This document shows positions 8,370-16,680 of a stretch of DNA of 64,000 bases, one piece after another (within the stretch, counting starts at the first letter, position 1; each line of letters starts with the position of its first letter). The stretch is from Alistipes sp. CAG:831 (GTDB lineage: Bacteria > Bacteroidota > Bacteroidia > Bacteroidales > UBA932). The translations under genes were made by a program, and so were the position numbers. The stretch spans positions 1 to 64,000 of the forward strand of contig HF990356.1 in NCBI GenBank assembly GCA_000432775.1. The letters run 5' to 3'. A model generated the notes under the pieces. It worked only from the letters and a program-made list of their open reading frames with translations, searched no databases and was not told where the DNA came from.

Positions 8370-10820
8370 ATGAAGAAACTGGACCTCTTCCTGCTCAAGT
8401 CGTTCCTCGGCCCGTTCGTGATGACATTCTTCATCACCGTATTCATACTGGTGATGCAGTTCCTGTGGCTGTATATCGACGAGCTGGTGGGAAAGGGTCT
8501 GAGTTTCTGGGTCATCATGGAGTTCCTGGGCTGGGGCTCGGCGACTATCCTGCCCCTGTCCATGCCCCTGGCTACCCTGCTGGCCTCTATTATGACCTTC
8601 GGCAACCTGGGTGAGAACAACGAACTGCTGGCCATGAAGGCGGCGGGAATCTCCCTCCAGAGGATATTCCTGCCCCTGATATTCGTGGCTTTCGCCATAA
8701 GTGTAGCGGCGTTCTTTGTCTCCAATAATCTTATCCCTTTGGCGCACAACAAGATATATACCCTTCAGTACGACATCGCGCGGACAAAGGACGAGATAAA
8801 GATTCCTACCGGTACCTTTTACAATGGTATTGACGGTTATTCCATCCGTGTCAATTCCCGTAACAGCGACACCGACATGATGTACGGGGTTATGGTCTAC
8901 AACCATACCAAGAACAAGGGCAATATATCCGTTGCCGTGGCGGATTCCGGACTTTTCCGCTCTACTCCGGACAAGAAGGCCATAGTCTTTACCCTCTATC
9001 ACGGAGTGTCCTACGAGGAGGAGAACACACGTAATTACAGGGATACCACTTACCGGCTTCAGCAGATAGAGTTCGACATGCAGGAAATAGTGATACCTCT
9101 GGAGAACTATGCTTTCCAGAAGTCCGAGGATGAGCGTTACGGCAACGATATCATGGCCCGCAACCTCCAGCAGCTGCATCATGACCGCGACTCCATAGGT
9201 GCCCTGTACGACAAGACCCTGGTCGACCAGCGCAGGAAGGCCGTCTACAACATATCCCTCAATACCCCCCGTCAGCTTGACACGGCTGTCAACAAGGGCT
9301 ATGCTGCCAGCTTTCCGCTCGATACCCTGGTATGGGAGAGCGCACAGGATGAGCTGGATGCCGTCCAGAGTGCAGAGCGCTCAGTGCAGAAGGCTATCCA
9401 GACCATGCAGAGCATGGACAGGGAGGCGCTTCAGTACACCTTCTACCTCAGGCGAATAGACCTGGAGTCTTTGAGAAAATTCACCCTGTCGTTCGCGTGC
9501 TTCATATTTTTCTTCATCGGAGCACCCCTGGGTGCCATCATCCGCAAAGGAGGACTGGGTACGCCGGTCATCGTGTCTGCCCTGTTTTTCGTCCTGTACT
9601 GGGTGGTGGATACGTCCGGCAGGAAACTGGCAAGGGACGGAGCCATATCCCCGGAGTTGGGGGCCTTCATCTCTACTGCCGTACTGCTGCCTATAGGAAT
9701 ATTCCTGACATGGAAATCCACAAAGGACTCGTCCATGTTCAACTTGGATACATATCTGATACCTGTCAAGAAATTTTTTGCAAAACTGTCAATGAACAAG
9801 CGTAAGGAGACCGGTACTACGGACGGCATGCTGAGCCGCTCGGGCCGGTCGGGAATAGTATTTATGGGTACTCCCGAATTTGCGGTGGGACCGCTCCGCG
9901 CCCTGGTGGAAGGGGGGTACAATGTAGTGGGCGTCGTTACCGTCCCCGACCGCAGGATAGGCCGCGGGCAGAAAATAGGGTTCAGCCCCGTGAAGGAATA
10001 TGCTCTGTCTGCGGGACTGCCGCTGCTGCAGCCGGAGTCCCTTAAGGATGAGTCATTCCTGGAGTCCCTGAGAGGATGGAATGCCGATATGTTCGTCGTG
10101 GTGGCTTTCAGGATGTTGCCCCGGGCGGTATGGTCCATGCCTCCTAAGGGGACCTTCAACCTGCATGCCTCGTTGCTGCCCGCCTACCGCGGCGCCGCTC
10201 CTATCAACTGGGCTCTGATCAACGGGGAAGAGCGTACCGGAGTCACGACATTCCTCCTGGACGAGCATATGGATACGGGTGCCGTTCTGTTCCAGCAGGA
10301 GGTGGATATTCTGCCGGACGAGGATTTCGGCTCTCTTTACGGAAGACTTATGGAGGCGGGTACCGGTCTGGTACTCAAGACTGTAGAAGCTCTTCAGAAT
10401 GGTACGGCCGTGCCTGTGGCCCAGGATGTGTCGGCACTCCGGCCGGAGCAGGCGGGAGCTCCCAAACTCAGCCGTGAGACAGGACAGATGGACTGGATCC
10501 GGCCGGCCCGGAGTCTCCACAACCTGGTGCGCGGACTTTCTCCCAAGCCGGGTGCCCACGGCACTGTCGTCCTGGACGGTCAGGAACTGGAACTGAAGTT
10601 CTATTCTACCGCAGTTCTTTCTGATGGACAGGCTGTTTCAGCCGGAGTTCCGGAGGACTTCCTGACTGCAGCCCCCGGAACTGCGTATACAGACCACCGT
10701 ACCTGTATTCTGGTGCGTTGCGGGGAAGGCGCGCTGTCCCTTATTGACATACAGGCCCCTGCGAAAAAGCGTATGGATGTCAGAAGTTTCCTTGCCGGTT
10801 GGAGGGGCGCCGCTGTATGA
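8370..10820 (+). CDS. fusion: LptF/LptG permease + methionyl-tRNA formyltransferase (Fmt)
   Basis: One uninterrupted frame of 816 codons joins two normally separate proteins. Residues 1 to about 470 are a complete YjgP/YjgQ permease: membrane helices near 12-35, 60-80 and 95-120, a periplasmic section, a charged coiled segment near 335-360, and three helices near 370-465. Residues about 495-816 are a complete Fmt, which formylates Met-tRNA(fMet) using 10-formyl-tetrahydrofolate. Visible there are FMGTPEF (498-504), SLLPAYRGAAP (601-611) and catalytic residues Asn597, His599 and Asp635. The 25-residue linker is polar. Family topology puts the permease C-terminus in the cytoplasm, so a tethered Fmt could work there. 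ATG codons at 9792 and 9828 lie in the linker and could permit internal initiation. The stop overlaps the next gene start. Confidence 0.9.
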   Translation: MKKLDLFLLKSFLGPFVMTFFITVFILVMQFLWLYIDELVGKGLSFWVIMEFLGWGSATILPLSMPLATLLASIMTFGNLGENNELLAMKAAGISLQRIFLPLIFVAFAISVAAFFVSNNLIPLAHNKIYTLQYDIARTKDEIKIPTGTFYNGIDGYSIRVNSRNSDTDMMYGVMVYNHTKNKGNISVAVADSGLFRSTPDKKAIVFTLYHGVSYEEENTRNYRDTTYRLQQIEFDMQEIVIPLENYAFQKSEDERYGNDIMARNLQQLHHDRDSIGALYDKTLVDQRRKAVYNISLNTPRQLDTAVNKGYAASFPLDTLVWESAQDELDAVQSAERSVQKAIQTMQSMDREALQYTFYLRRIDLESLRKFTLSFACFIFFFIGAPLGAIIRKGGLGTPVIVSALFFVLYWVVDTSGRKLARDGAISPELGAFISTAVLLPIGIFLTWKSTKDSSMFNLDTYLIPVKKFFAKLSMNKRKETGTTDGMLSRSGRSGIVFMGTPEFAVGPLRALVEGGYNVVGVVTVPDRRIGRGQKIGFSPVKEYALSAGLPLLQPESLKDESFLESLRGWNADMFVVVAFRMLPRAVWSMPPKGTFNLHASLLPAYRGAAPINWALINGEERTGVTTFLLDEHMDTGAVLFQQEVDILPDEDFGSLYGRLMEAGTGLVLKTVEALQNGTAVPVAQDVSALRPEQAGAPKLSRETGQMDWIRPARSLHNLVRGLSPKPGAHGTVVLDGQELELKFYSTAVLSDGQAVSAGVPEDFLTAAPGTAYTDHRTCILVRCGEGALSLIDIQAPAKKRMDVRSFLAGWRGAAV

Positions 10821-11521
10821 GACCATCCGTTTCCTATGCCATACTCTGCGACGGGGATTTCCCCGGAAACGCCGATGTCAGGGACCGTCTGATGTCCTGT
10901 GACGTGGTAGTGTGCTGTGACGGAGCCGCATCCTCATTCATGCGCTTCCGCAAGCCTGAATTTGTGGTGGGAGACATGGACTCACTGCCCGAGAACCTGC
11001 GGCAGGAACTTGCTGACCAAGTCTTTCCCGTGGGGGAGCAGGAGAGCAATGACCTCTCGAAGGCCTTCCGCTGGATATGCTCGATGCTGAGAGTCGGGAA
11101 GGGCAGGACGCTGCCTGAATTCTCAATCACCGTGTTCGGAGCTACGGGCAAGCGGGAAGACCATACCTTAGGCAATATCTCGCTCCTGGCTGACTTTGCC
11201 GAATATCTGGAACAGTGCGGGGCACGCGGTGACCTCTCGCTGGTGACGGATTACGGAGTCTTTGCCCCGGTCCTGAATTCCTGCAGGATGACTCTCCCCA
11301 AGGGGCAGCCGCTCTCTATTTTTGCCTTCGATCCCTCGTTGAGGATAGAGAGCAGCGGTCTGGAGTATTCTACGGACGGGGTGCGCTTTGACATGTGGTG
11401 GAAGGCAACGCTCAACCGTGTCAGCTCTCCAGAGGTGGAGCTGCGTTTCAGCCATCCGGCCAAGGTGCTGCTGTATCTCCCCGGATGGTTTGGCCGGCCT
11501 CTGGACACTGCGGGGCTGTGA
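10817..11521 (+). CDS. thiN: thiamine pyrophosphokinase
   Basis: A 234-residue enzyme transferring pyrophosphate from ATP to thiamine to give thiamine diphosphate. Family motifs are clear: CDGAA near residue 35, the GDMDSL metal/phosphate-binding motif near 54, ESNDLSKA near 76, and GATGKREDHTLGN near 110. The C-terminal half is the vitamin-binding beta domain. It starts by ATGA overlap with the stop of the permease-Fmt gene, so it is translationally coupled to it. It allows salvage of free thiamine, in addition to the de novo genes at 26.7-31.6 kb. A TTG at 10799 is in frame but would add six residues. Confidence 0.92.
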   Translation: MRPSVSYAILCDGDFPGNADVRDRLMSCDVVVCCDGAASSFMRFRKPEFVVGDMDSLPENLRQELADQVFPVGEQESNDLSKAFRWICSMLRVGKGRTLPEFSITVFGATGKREDHTLGNISLLADFAEYLEQCGARGDLSLVTDYGVFAPVLNSCRMTLPKGQPLSIFAFDPSLRIESSGLEYSTDGVRFDMWWKATLNRVSSPEVELRFSHPAKVLLYLPGWFGRPLDTAGL

Positions 11522-11556
11522 TGTGAAAAAAAACTGTTGCCGAACCGATTTTTTTG

Positions 11557-11564
11557 TATTTTTG
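11557..11564 (+). promoter_or_regulatory. TAnnTTTG promoter of the M23 peptidase pair
   Basis: TATTTTTG fits the Bacteroidetes -7 consensus. The ATG of the first peptidase gene is 25 bases downstream. Confidence 0.65.
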
Positions 11565-11589
11565 CGCGTAAACTGGGTAGAAAGTTTTT

Positions 11590-12585
11590 ATGCGCAGAAA
11601 AACAGATAAGCAATATGTTCTTAATCGGGAGACTCTGGACTACGATGTGGTCAAGCAGCCTTCCACCGTCCAGCGGTATCTGAAGACTGTCCTTCTATAT
11701 ACCTTCTCAAGTGTTTCAATTTTCGTTCTTTCCCTGTTTCTCCTTACCGATGTCTTCGATATGAAGACTCCCAAGCGGCTGCTGGTAGAGAGGGATGCCA
11801 AGGAGTGGCATTCTAAACTGGACCTGCAGCAGAGAAGGCTGGAGTCGGCATCGGCCGTGCTGGCGGATATGGAGCGCAGGGACAATTCACTGTACCGTTC
11901 GGTCTTCGGTATGGAGAGGATTCCTGAGGACATACGCAATGCGGGTTATGGAGGAGTGGACCGCTATGCTGATATCCGCGAGCGGGATTACACTGGAGAA
12001 CTGACCTCCGCCGTCATGCTTTCCGATATACTTCTAAAGAAGGCCTATGTTCAGTCCAAGTCCTTCGACCAGGTGATGCTGGTGTCCGAGAGGGCTGCCG
12101 AGATGGCCCTGTGCGCTCCGACCATACCTCCCGTCAACTATGCTCATGTCCGTCAGGCCTCCGGTTTCGGTACCCGCGTGGACCCTATCCTGAAGGACCG
12201 TTACGGAAGACATTTAGGAGTGGACCTGGCGCCTAAGTCCGGGAAGCAGGGCGAGCCGATATACGTTACCGGCAACGGAGTGGTAAAGGCGGTGGGATAT
12301 GATGCGGGCGGTTACGGCAGATATGTGCTGGTGGATCATGGATTCGGATACGAGACCCGTTATGCGCATCTGAGCAAGGCGCTGGTAGTCAAGGGACAAG
12401 AGGTTAAGCGAGGACAGATGATAGCCGAGATGGGCAACACCGGACGGTCTACCGGAACGCACCTGCACTATGAGGTAATATACATGAACCGGCACGTCAA
12501 TCCCGTGAATTATTACAATAAGGACATTCTCCCCGAGGACTATGCCGCCATCATAGATTCGTCCAACGAGAAACCTATGAGCTGA
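11590..12585 (+). CDS. M23 family peptidoglycan endopeptidase (first of pair)
   Basis: A 331-residue membrane-anchored protein. A single hydrophobic helix lies at about residues 35-55, then a charged region likely to form a coiled coil (about 65-100), then a LytM/M23 domain at about 190-310. The domain keeps the zinc ligands: His-x3-Asp in RHLGVD and the HLHYE motif near residue 296. M23 enzymes cut peptide cross-links in peptidoglycan, and those with coiled coils often work in cell division or envelope remodelling. The neighbouring gene encodes a paralog with the same layout, so the two may form a pair. Both seem catalytically competent because all ligands are present. Confidence 0.87.
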   Translation: MRRKTDKQYVLNRETLDYDVVKQPSTVQRYLKTVLLYTFSSVSIFVLSLFLLTDVFDMKTPKRLLVERDAKEWHSKLDLQQRRLESASAVLADMERRDNSLYRSVFGMERIPEDIRNAGYGGVDRYADIRERDYTGELTSAVMLSDILLKKAYVQSKSFDQVMLVSERAAEMALCAPTIPPVNYAHVRQASGFGTRVDPILKDRYGRHLGVDLAPKSGKQGEPIYVTGNGVVKAVGYDAGGYGRYVLVDHGFGYETRYAHLSKALVVKGQEVKRGQMIAEMGNTGRSTGTHLHYEVIYMNRHVNPVNYYNKDILPEDYAAIIDSSNEKPMS

Positions 12586-12589
12586 GGTC

Positions 12590-13546
12590 ATGGGCAAGCT
12601 CAAGTACGATAAGGACCTTCTGGACTATGTAGAGGACAAGCACCCGGTGAGATATCACATTCTCAGAGTGCTGAAGTTCCTTGCGTACACTCTCGCCCTG
12701 GTGCTGCTCTATTATGTCATATTTACCCTTTTCTTCTCTTCGGACGAGGAGAAGAGGATGATTTCGGAGAGCCGTCTGATAGAGGAACGCTATGATGAGC
12801 TGTCATCTCAGACCCAGCTGCTGGAAAATGTTGTTACTGAGCTCTCCCAGAAGGACGAGAACATCTACAGGGAACTTTTCAATACGGATTTCCCCGAGCT
12901 TACATTTTCGGACTCCGCCTCTCTCGACTATACCTCGGATACTGTTTACAGTGCTGCGGTAATCTCGCATACTCACCAGAAAATAGACCGCCTCATGCAG
13001 GAATTCGATGCCTGTGACGAGCTGATATCCCAGATAAAGGCTGATCTGGAGGGAATAGACAAGGATTCTCTGGCCAGGATTCCGTGTGTGATGCCGGTTG
13101 CGGACTTCCCTCTGGACAACGTGGGCGCTTCAGTGGGACGCAAGATGCATCCCTTTTATAAACAGGTGGTCTTCCATGGCGGCCTGGACCTGGTCACTCC
13201 AGTGGGAGTGGAGGTCAGGGCTACGGCTGACGGCAGGGTGAAGTCGGTGGAGAGGGCCCAGAAACTGCAGGGCACCCGTATCGTGATAGATCACGGCAAC
13301 GGCTATGAGACAGTCTATGCCCACCTGTCTGACCTGCTGGTGCGCAGCGGACGCAAGGTGAGCAGGGGAGATGTGATAGGGCGCACCGGCAACAGCGGAA
13401 CGTCATTTGCCCCTCACCTGCACTATGAGGTGCTCCTGAACGGAGTCCAGCAGGATCCGCTGAACTATTTCAACGGCGAACTGGATACGGAGCATTTCGG
13501 AGAACTGCTCATATATGCCGTCAACACAGGACAATCACTCGACTAA
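12590..13546 (+). CDS. M23 family peptidoglycan endopeptidase (second of pair)
   Basis: A 318-residue paralog of the preceding protein: short cytoplasmic N-terminus with the similar motif LLDYVED, a membrane helix at about residues 30-48, a coiled-coil-prone section (about 55-90), and a LytM/M23 domain at about 180-300. Zinc ligands are present as FHGGLD (His-x3-Asp) and HLHYE. It begins 4 bases after the first peptidase gene, so the two are co-transcribed. The parallel architecture suggests an old tandem duplication. Precise substrate and partners are unknown. Confidence 0.87.
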   Translation: MGKLKYDKDLLDYVEDKHPVRYHILRVLKFLAYTLALVLLYYVIFTLFFSSDEEKRMISESRLIEERYDELSSQTQLLENVVTELSQKDENIYRELFNTDFPELTFSDSASLDYTSDTVYSAAVISHTHQKIDRLMQEFDACDELISQIKADLEGIDKDSLARIPCVMPVADFPLDNVGASVGRKMHPFYKQVVFHGGLDLVTPVGVEVRATADGRVKSVERAQKLQGTRIVIDHGNGYETVYAHLSDLLVRSGRKVSRGDVIGRTGNSGTSFAPHLHYEVLLNGVQQDPLNYFNGELDTEHFGELLIYAVNTGQSLD

Positions 13547-13557
13547 TACCATACATC

Positions 13558-13899
13558 ATGCCGTACAAGGAATATAAGCCGGAAAAACTGTACTACAGTA
13601 TAGGAGAGGTAGCCGAGATACTCGGTGAGAGCACCTCTCTTGTCCGTTTCTGGTCGGACACATTCTCGGATTTTGTAAGGCCTGAGCGCAACCGCAAGGG
13701 CAACCGCCGTTTCACTCCCGCGGATGTGGAGAACCTCAAGATCATCCATCATCTGGTCAAGGATCTGAAAATGACACTGGATGGTGCTGCGGCCCGTATG
13801 AAGAACAATCCCGGAGGACTGGACAACCGCACCGAAGTGGTCGCCCGCTTGCGCGGTATCAGGGAGTCCCTTCTCGAAATCTCAAAATCCCTGGGCTGA
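13558..13899 (+). CDS. MerR-type transcriptional regulator
   Basis: A 113-residue protein with a MerR helix-turn-helix at its N-terminus: YSIGEVAEILGES followed by VRFWSD, and the RKGNRRFTPADVENL wing at about residues 43-57. The C-terminal part is a short helix, too small for a ligand-binding domain of the usual drug or metal sensors. It is a short regulator of the kind common in Bacteroidetes. Its start is 11 bases after the second peptidase gene and its stop overlaps the next ATG, so it is part of the same operon. Targets are unknown. Confidence 0.85.
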   Translation: MPYKEYKPEKLYYSIGEVAEILGESTSLVRFWSDTFSDFVRPERNRKGNRRFTPADVENLKIIHHLVKDLKMTLDGAAARMKNNPGGLDNRTEVVARLRGIRESLLEISKSLG

Positions 13900-14675
13900 T
13901 GAAAGCGTCTGTGGTAGCGGCGGCTGTCGAGGAGGCAGCTCCGTTGTCCCTGCAGGAGTCGTGGGACAACAGCGGGTTCTGCATCGGAGACGGGAACTCG
14001 GAGGTACATTCTGTCCTGGTGGGTTTCGACTGTACGCCGGAACTCATCGAAGAGGCCGTGGCTGTCGGGGCGGATATGGTCATCACGCACCATCCTCTTA
14101 TATTCGGAGGCATTAAGAAAATATCGGAGGCTACTCTCACAGGCAGGACGGTCATTGCGGCCATCAGGCACGGCATCACCGTCTACTCCTGTCATACCAA
14201 CATGGACAAGGTCCCGGGCGGAGTCAGCGGTACTGCTGCTTCCAGGATCGGTCTTCGCGATGTGCGGGTCCTGGACAGTGACGCAGACGGCAACGGCTTG
14301 GGAATCATAGGAAAACTTCCTGAGCCCATGGCACCCGAGGCTTTTCTCGGACATCTGAAGACTGTCCTGAATCTCAACACAGTCCGTCATTCCCGCCTGC
14401 TGACGGGTACCGTCAGCACGGTCGCTCTGTGCGGAGGCAGCGGCCGTTCCCTTATAGGTACCGCTCTGTCCGCAGGTGCGGACGTATATGTCTCGGGAGA
14501 TATTTCCTATCATGATTTCTATGCGCCGGACGGGATGATGATAGCCGATATCGGGCATTTTGAGAGTGAGGTGGAGATTATCGGCGTGATATGTGACATC
14601 GTTAGGGAAAAAATTCCTAACTTTGCCGTCCGGATTGCGCGGAGCAGTAGAATCAACCCAGTATATTATTTTTAG
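13899..14675 (+). CDS. Nif3/DUF34 family metal-binding protein
   Basis: A 258-residue member of the Nif3 (DUF34) family, of the short type like E. coli YbgI. Family motifs seen: THHPLIFGG near residue 67 with the metal-binding His pair, YSCHTNMDKVPGGV near 98, GGSGRSL near 180, and the C-terminal GHFESE near 218, which supplies further metal ligands. Members form toroidal hexamers with two metals per subunit. Some are annotated as type 2 GTP cyclohydrolase I, but the cellular role is not settled. The start codon shares one base with the stop of the MerR gene. The next gene encodes a coiled-coil zinc-ribbon protein, a neighbour pairing frequent in Bacteroidetes and other bacteria. Confidence 0.9.
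   Translation: MKASVVAAAVEEAAPLSLQESWDNSGFCIGDGNSEVHSVLVGFDCTPELIEEAVAVGADMVITHHPLIFGGIKKISEATLTGRTVIAAIRHGITVYSCHTNMDKVPGGVSGTAASRIGLRDVRVLDSDADGNGLGIIGKLPEPMAPEAFLGHLKTVLNLNTVRHSRLLTGTVSTVALCGGSGRSLIGTALSAGADVYVSGDISYHDFYAPDGMMIADIGHFESEVEIIGVICDIVREKIPNFAVRIARSSRINPVYYF
14618..14625 (+). promoter_or_regulatory. possible internal TAnnTTTG promoter
   Basis: TAACTTTG near the 3' end of the Nif3 gene fits the -7 consensus and lies 57 bases before the ATG of the zinc-ribbon gene. No clear -33 TTTG is seen, so this may be chance. Confidence 0.35.
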
Positions 14676-14682
14676 AACAGAT

Positions 14683-15504
14683 ATGGCTACAACTAAACAG
14701 AAGAATGTGATAGACACCCCTATCGACAGGCGGGAGACATTCATGTCCCTCTCCAAGAGCATCAACGACAGTGACGCCGGGATGGAGCACAAGCTCCACA
14801 CCCTGTACATGATCCAGCAGAAGGATTCCAAGATCGACGAGATCCATATGCTGCTCGGCGAGCTTCCCGATGAGATCCGCGACCTGGAGGATGAGATAGA
14901 GGGACTCAAGACCCGTGTAGGCAAGATCCGTGAGGAGATGGCCGATGCAGAGAAGTTCGTGGCTCAGAAGAAGATAGAGGCAGAGAACAGCAAGGCTGCC
15001 ATCGCCAAGTATCAGGAGCAGCAGGCCAATGTCAAGAATAACAGGGAGTATGTGTCCATCTCCCGTGAGGTGGAGTATCAGCAGCTGGAGCTCGAGCTGG
15101 CCAACAAGCGCATAGGCGAGAAGAACGCCCGCATCTCCGAGCTGAAGGCTGCCATGACAGCGACTCAGAACGCCATCGCCCAGAAGGAGGCTGATCTGGA
15201 GGAGAAGAGAAAGGAGTGCGAATCCATCACTGAGGATACCGCCAAGGAGGAAGAGGCTCTGACAAAGGAGATAGCCGAGCTCAAGGCCTCCATCGACGCC
15301 AGGACCCTGGCCGCCTATGAGAAGGTGAGGGCCAATGCCCATAACGGTCTGGCAGTGGTTACCGTCAAGAGGGATGCCTGCGGCGGTTGCTTCAACAAGA
15401 TACCCCCTCAGAGACAGCTTGACATCGCCCAGAACAAGAAGATTATCGTCTGCGAATACTGCGGCCGTATCCTGGTAAGTCCAGACTTCGAGGAAGACGT
15501 ATGA
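14683..15504 (+). CDS. coiled-coil protein with C4 zinc ribbon
   Basis: A 273-residue protein. After a short polar N-terminus, residues about 30-215 are almost purely helical and rich in Glu, Lys and Ala, a long coiled coil. The last 40 residues form a C4 zinc ribbon: ACGGCF and, about 30 residues on, CEYCGR. This is the layout of the zf-RING_7/DUF164 family, which often neighbours Nif3 genes, as here. The function is unproven; a nucleic-acid or protein-binding scaffold has been suggested for relatives. ATG 14683 is preferred over upstream in-frame codons that lie inside the Nif3 gene. Its stop overlaps the next ATG. Confidence 0.85.
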   Translation: MATTKQKNVIDTPIDRRETFMSLSKSINDSDAGMEHKLHTLYMIQQKDSKIDEIHMLLGELPDEIRDLEDEIEGLKTRVGKIREEMADAEKFVAQKKIEAENSKAAIAKYQEQQANVKNNREYVSISREVEYQQLELELANKRIGEKNARISELKAAMTATQNAIAQKEADLEEKRKECESITEDTAKEEEALTKEIAELKASIDARTLAAYEKVRANAHNGLAVVTVKRDACGGCFNKIPPQRQLDIAQNKKIIVCEYCGRILVSPDFEEDV

Positions 15505-16679
15505 TCAGCCGTACGTTCTTCAGACACGTAGGACAGACATCACCATCCCCACTGGCTATCGAGGTAGACAGGGCGGATGGTGTCTTTCTCTACAGCGGTG
15601 ACCGCAGGTATCTGGACCTGGTGTCAGGTGTCTGCGTGAGCAATGTCGGACATGGCCGTCCGGAGGTGGTGGAGGCCGTGCGCCGACAGGCGGAGGACTA
15701 TTTTCATCTGATGGTCTACGGAGAGATGATCGAGGCGCCTCAGGTGCTGCATGCCTCCCTGCTGACTTCCATACTTCCCCCCTCGCTGGACTGCATCTAC
15801 TATGTCAACTCGGGTTCGGAGGCCGTGGATGCGGCCCTGAAGCTGGCAAAGAGGCTTACCGGTCGCCGCCGTATGGCATCCTTCATCAATTGTTATCACG
15901 GTTCGTCCCATGCCTCGATGAGCCTTATGAGCGATACTGCCCGTCAGGATGCTTTCCGACCGCTGCTGCCGGAGGTGGACCATCTGAGATTCAACCGAAT
16001 CGAGGACCTGACGCGCATTACCGAGGAGACGGCCTGTGTGATCGTGGAGCCGGTGCAGGGCGAGGCCGGTGTGATTGTTCCCGAGCCGGGATTCCTTCAG
16101 GCTTTGCGTGGAAGGTGCGACAGGACCGGAACGATGCTGGTCTTCGACGAGGTACAGACCGGATTCGGTCGGACCGGAAGGATGTTCGCATTTGAAAAGT
16201 ACGGGGTGATTCCCGATATTCTGGTGCTGGCCAAGGCCCTTGGAGGAGGAATGCCCCTGGGCGGGATAGTCTCCTCAAAGGAGAGACTGGACGCATTTAC
16301 CCACGATCCGGTGCTGGGGCATATCACTACATTCGGCGGACATCCGGTCTGCTGTGCCGCGGCCCTTGCCTCCCTCCGTCTGCTGCTGAGCGAGGATTGG
16401 GTGGCCCGCGCCGAAGGGAAGGGACGCCGTCTGGAAGAGGCATTGTCCTCACATCCGGCGGTTAAGGAGATACGGCGCAGCGGCCTGCTGCTGGCCGTTG
16501 ACCTGGGAAGACCTCAGGCGGCAGAGAGGATGCTCGGTCTGCTGCTGGAGGAAGGGGCTGTAAGCGATTATTTTCTTTACCATCCGACCTCTTTCAGAAT
16601 AGCTCCTCCTCTGTGCATCAGTGACGGGGAAGTGGAAGAGGCATTGAATATCGTCATAAAAGCACTGGACAGACTGTAA
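15501..16679 (+). CDS. class III PLP-dependent aminotransferase
   Basis: A 392-residue fold-type I aminotransferase of class III, the group containing acetylornithine, 4-aminobutyrate and other omega-amino-acid aminotransferases. Seen are YVNSGSEAVDAALKLA (about 98-113) for phosphate binding, FINCYHGSSHASMS near 130, VFDEVQTGFGRTG near 214 with the PLP-contacting Asp, and the Schiff-base Lys in LAKALGGGMPLGG near 246. The substrate cannot be told from sequence alone. Bacteroidetes relatives carry a generic aspartate aminotransferase family label. It overlaps the zinc-ribbon gene by 4 bases and is followed 1 base later by dnaB. Confidence 0.85.
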   Translation: MISRTFFRHVGQTSPSPLAIEVDRADGVFLYSGDRRYLDLVSGVCVSNVGHGRPEVVEAVRRQAEDYFHLMVYGEMIEAPQVLHASLLTSILPPSLDCIYYVNSGSEAVDAALKLAKRLTGRRRMASFINCYHGSSHASMSLMSDTARQDAFRPLLPEVDHLRFNRIEDLTRITEETACVIVEPVQGEAGVIVPEPGFLQALRGRCDRTGTMLVFDEVQTGFGRTGRMFAFEKYGVIPDILVLAKALGGGMPLGGIVSSKERLDAFTHDPVLGHITTFGGHPVCCAAALASLRLLLSEDWVARAEGKGRRLEEALSSHPAVKEIRRSGLLLAVDLGRPQAAERMLGLLLEEGAVSDYFLYHPTSFRIAPPLCISDGEVEEALNIVIKALDRL

Positions 16680-16680
16680 T

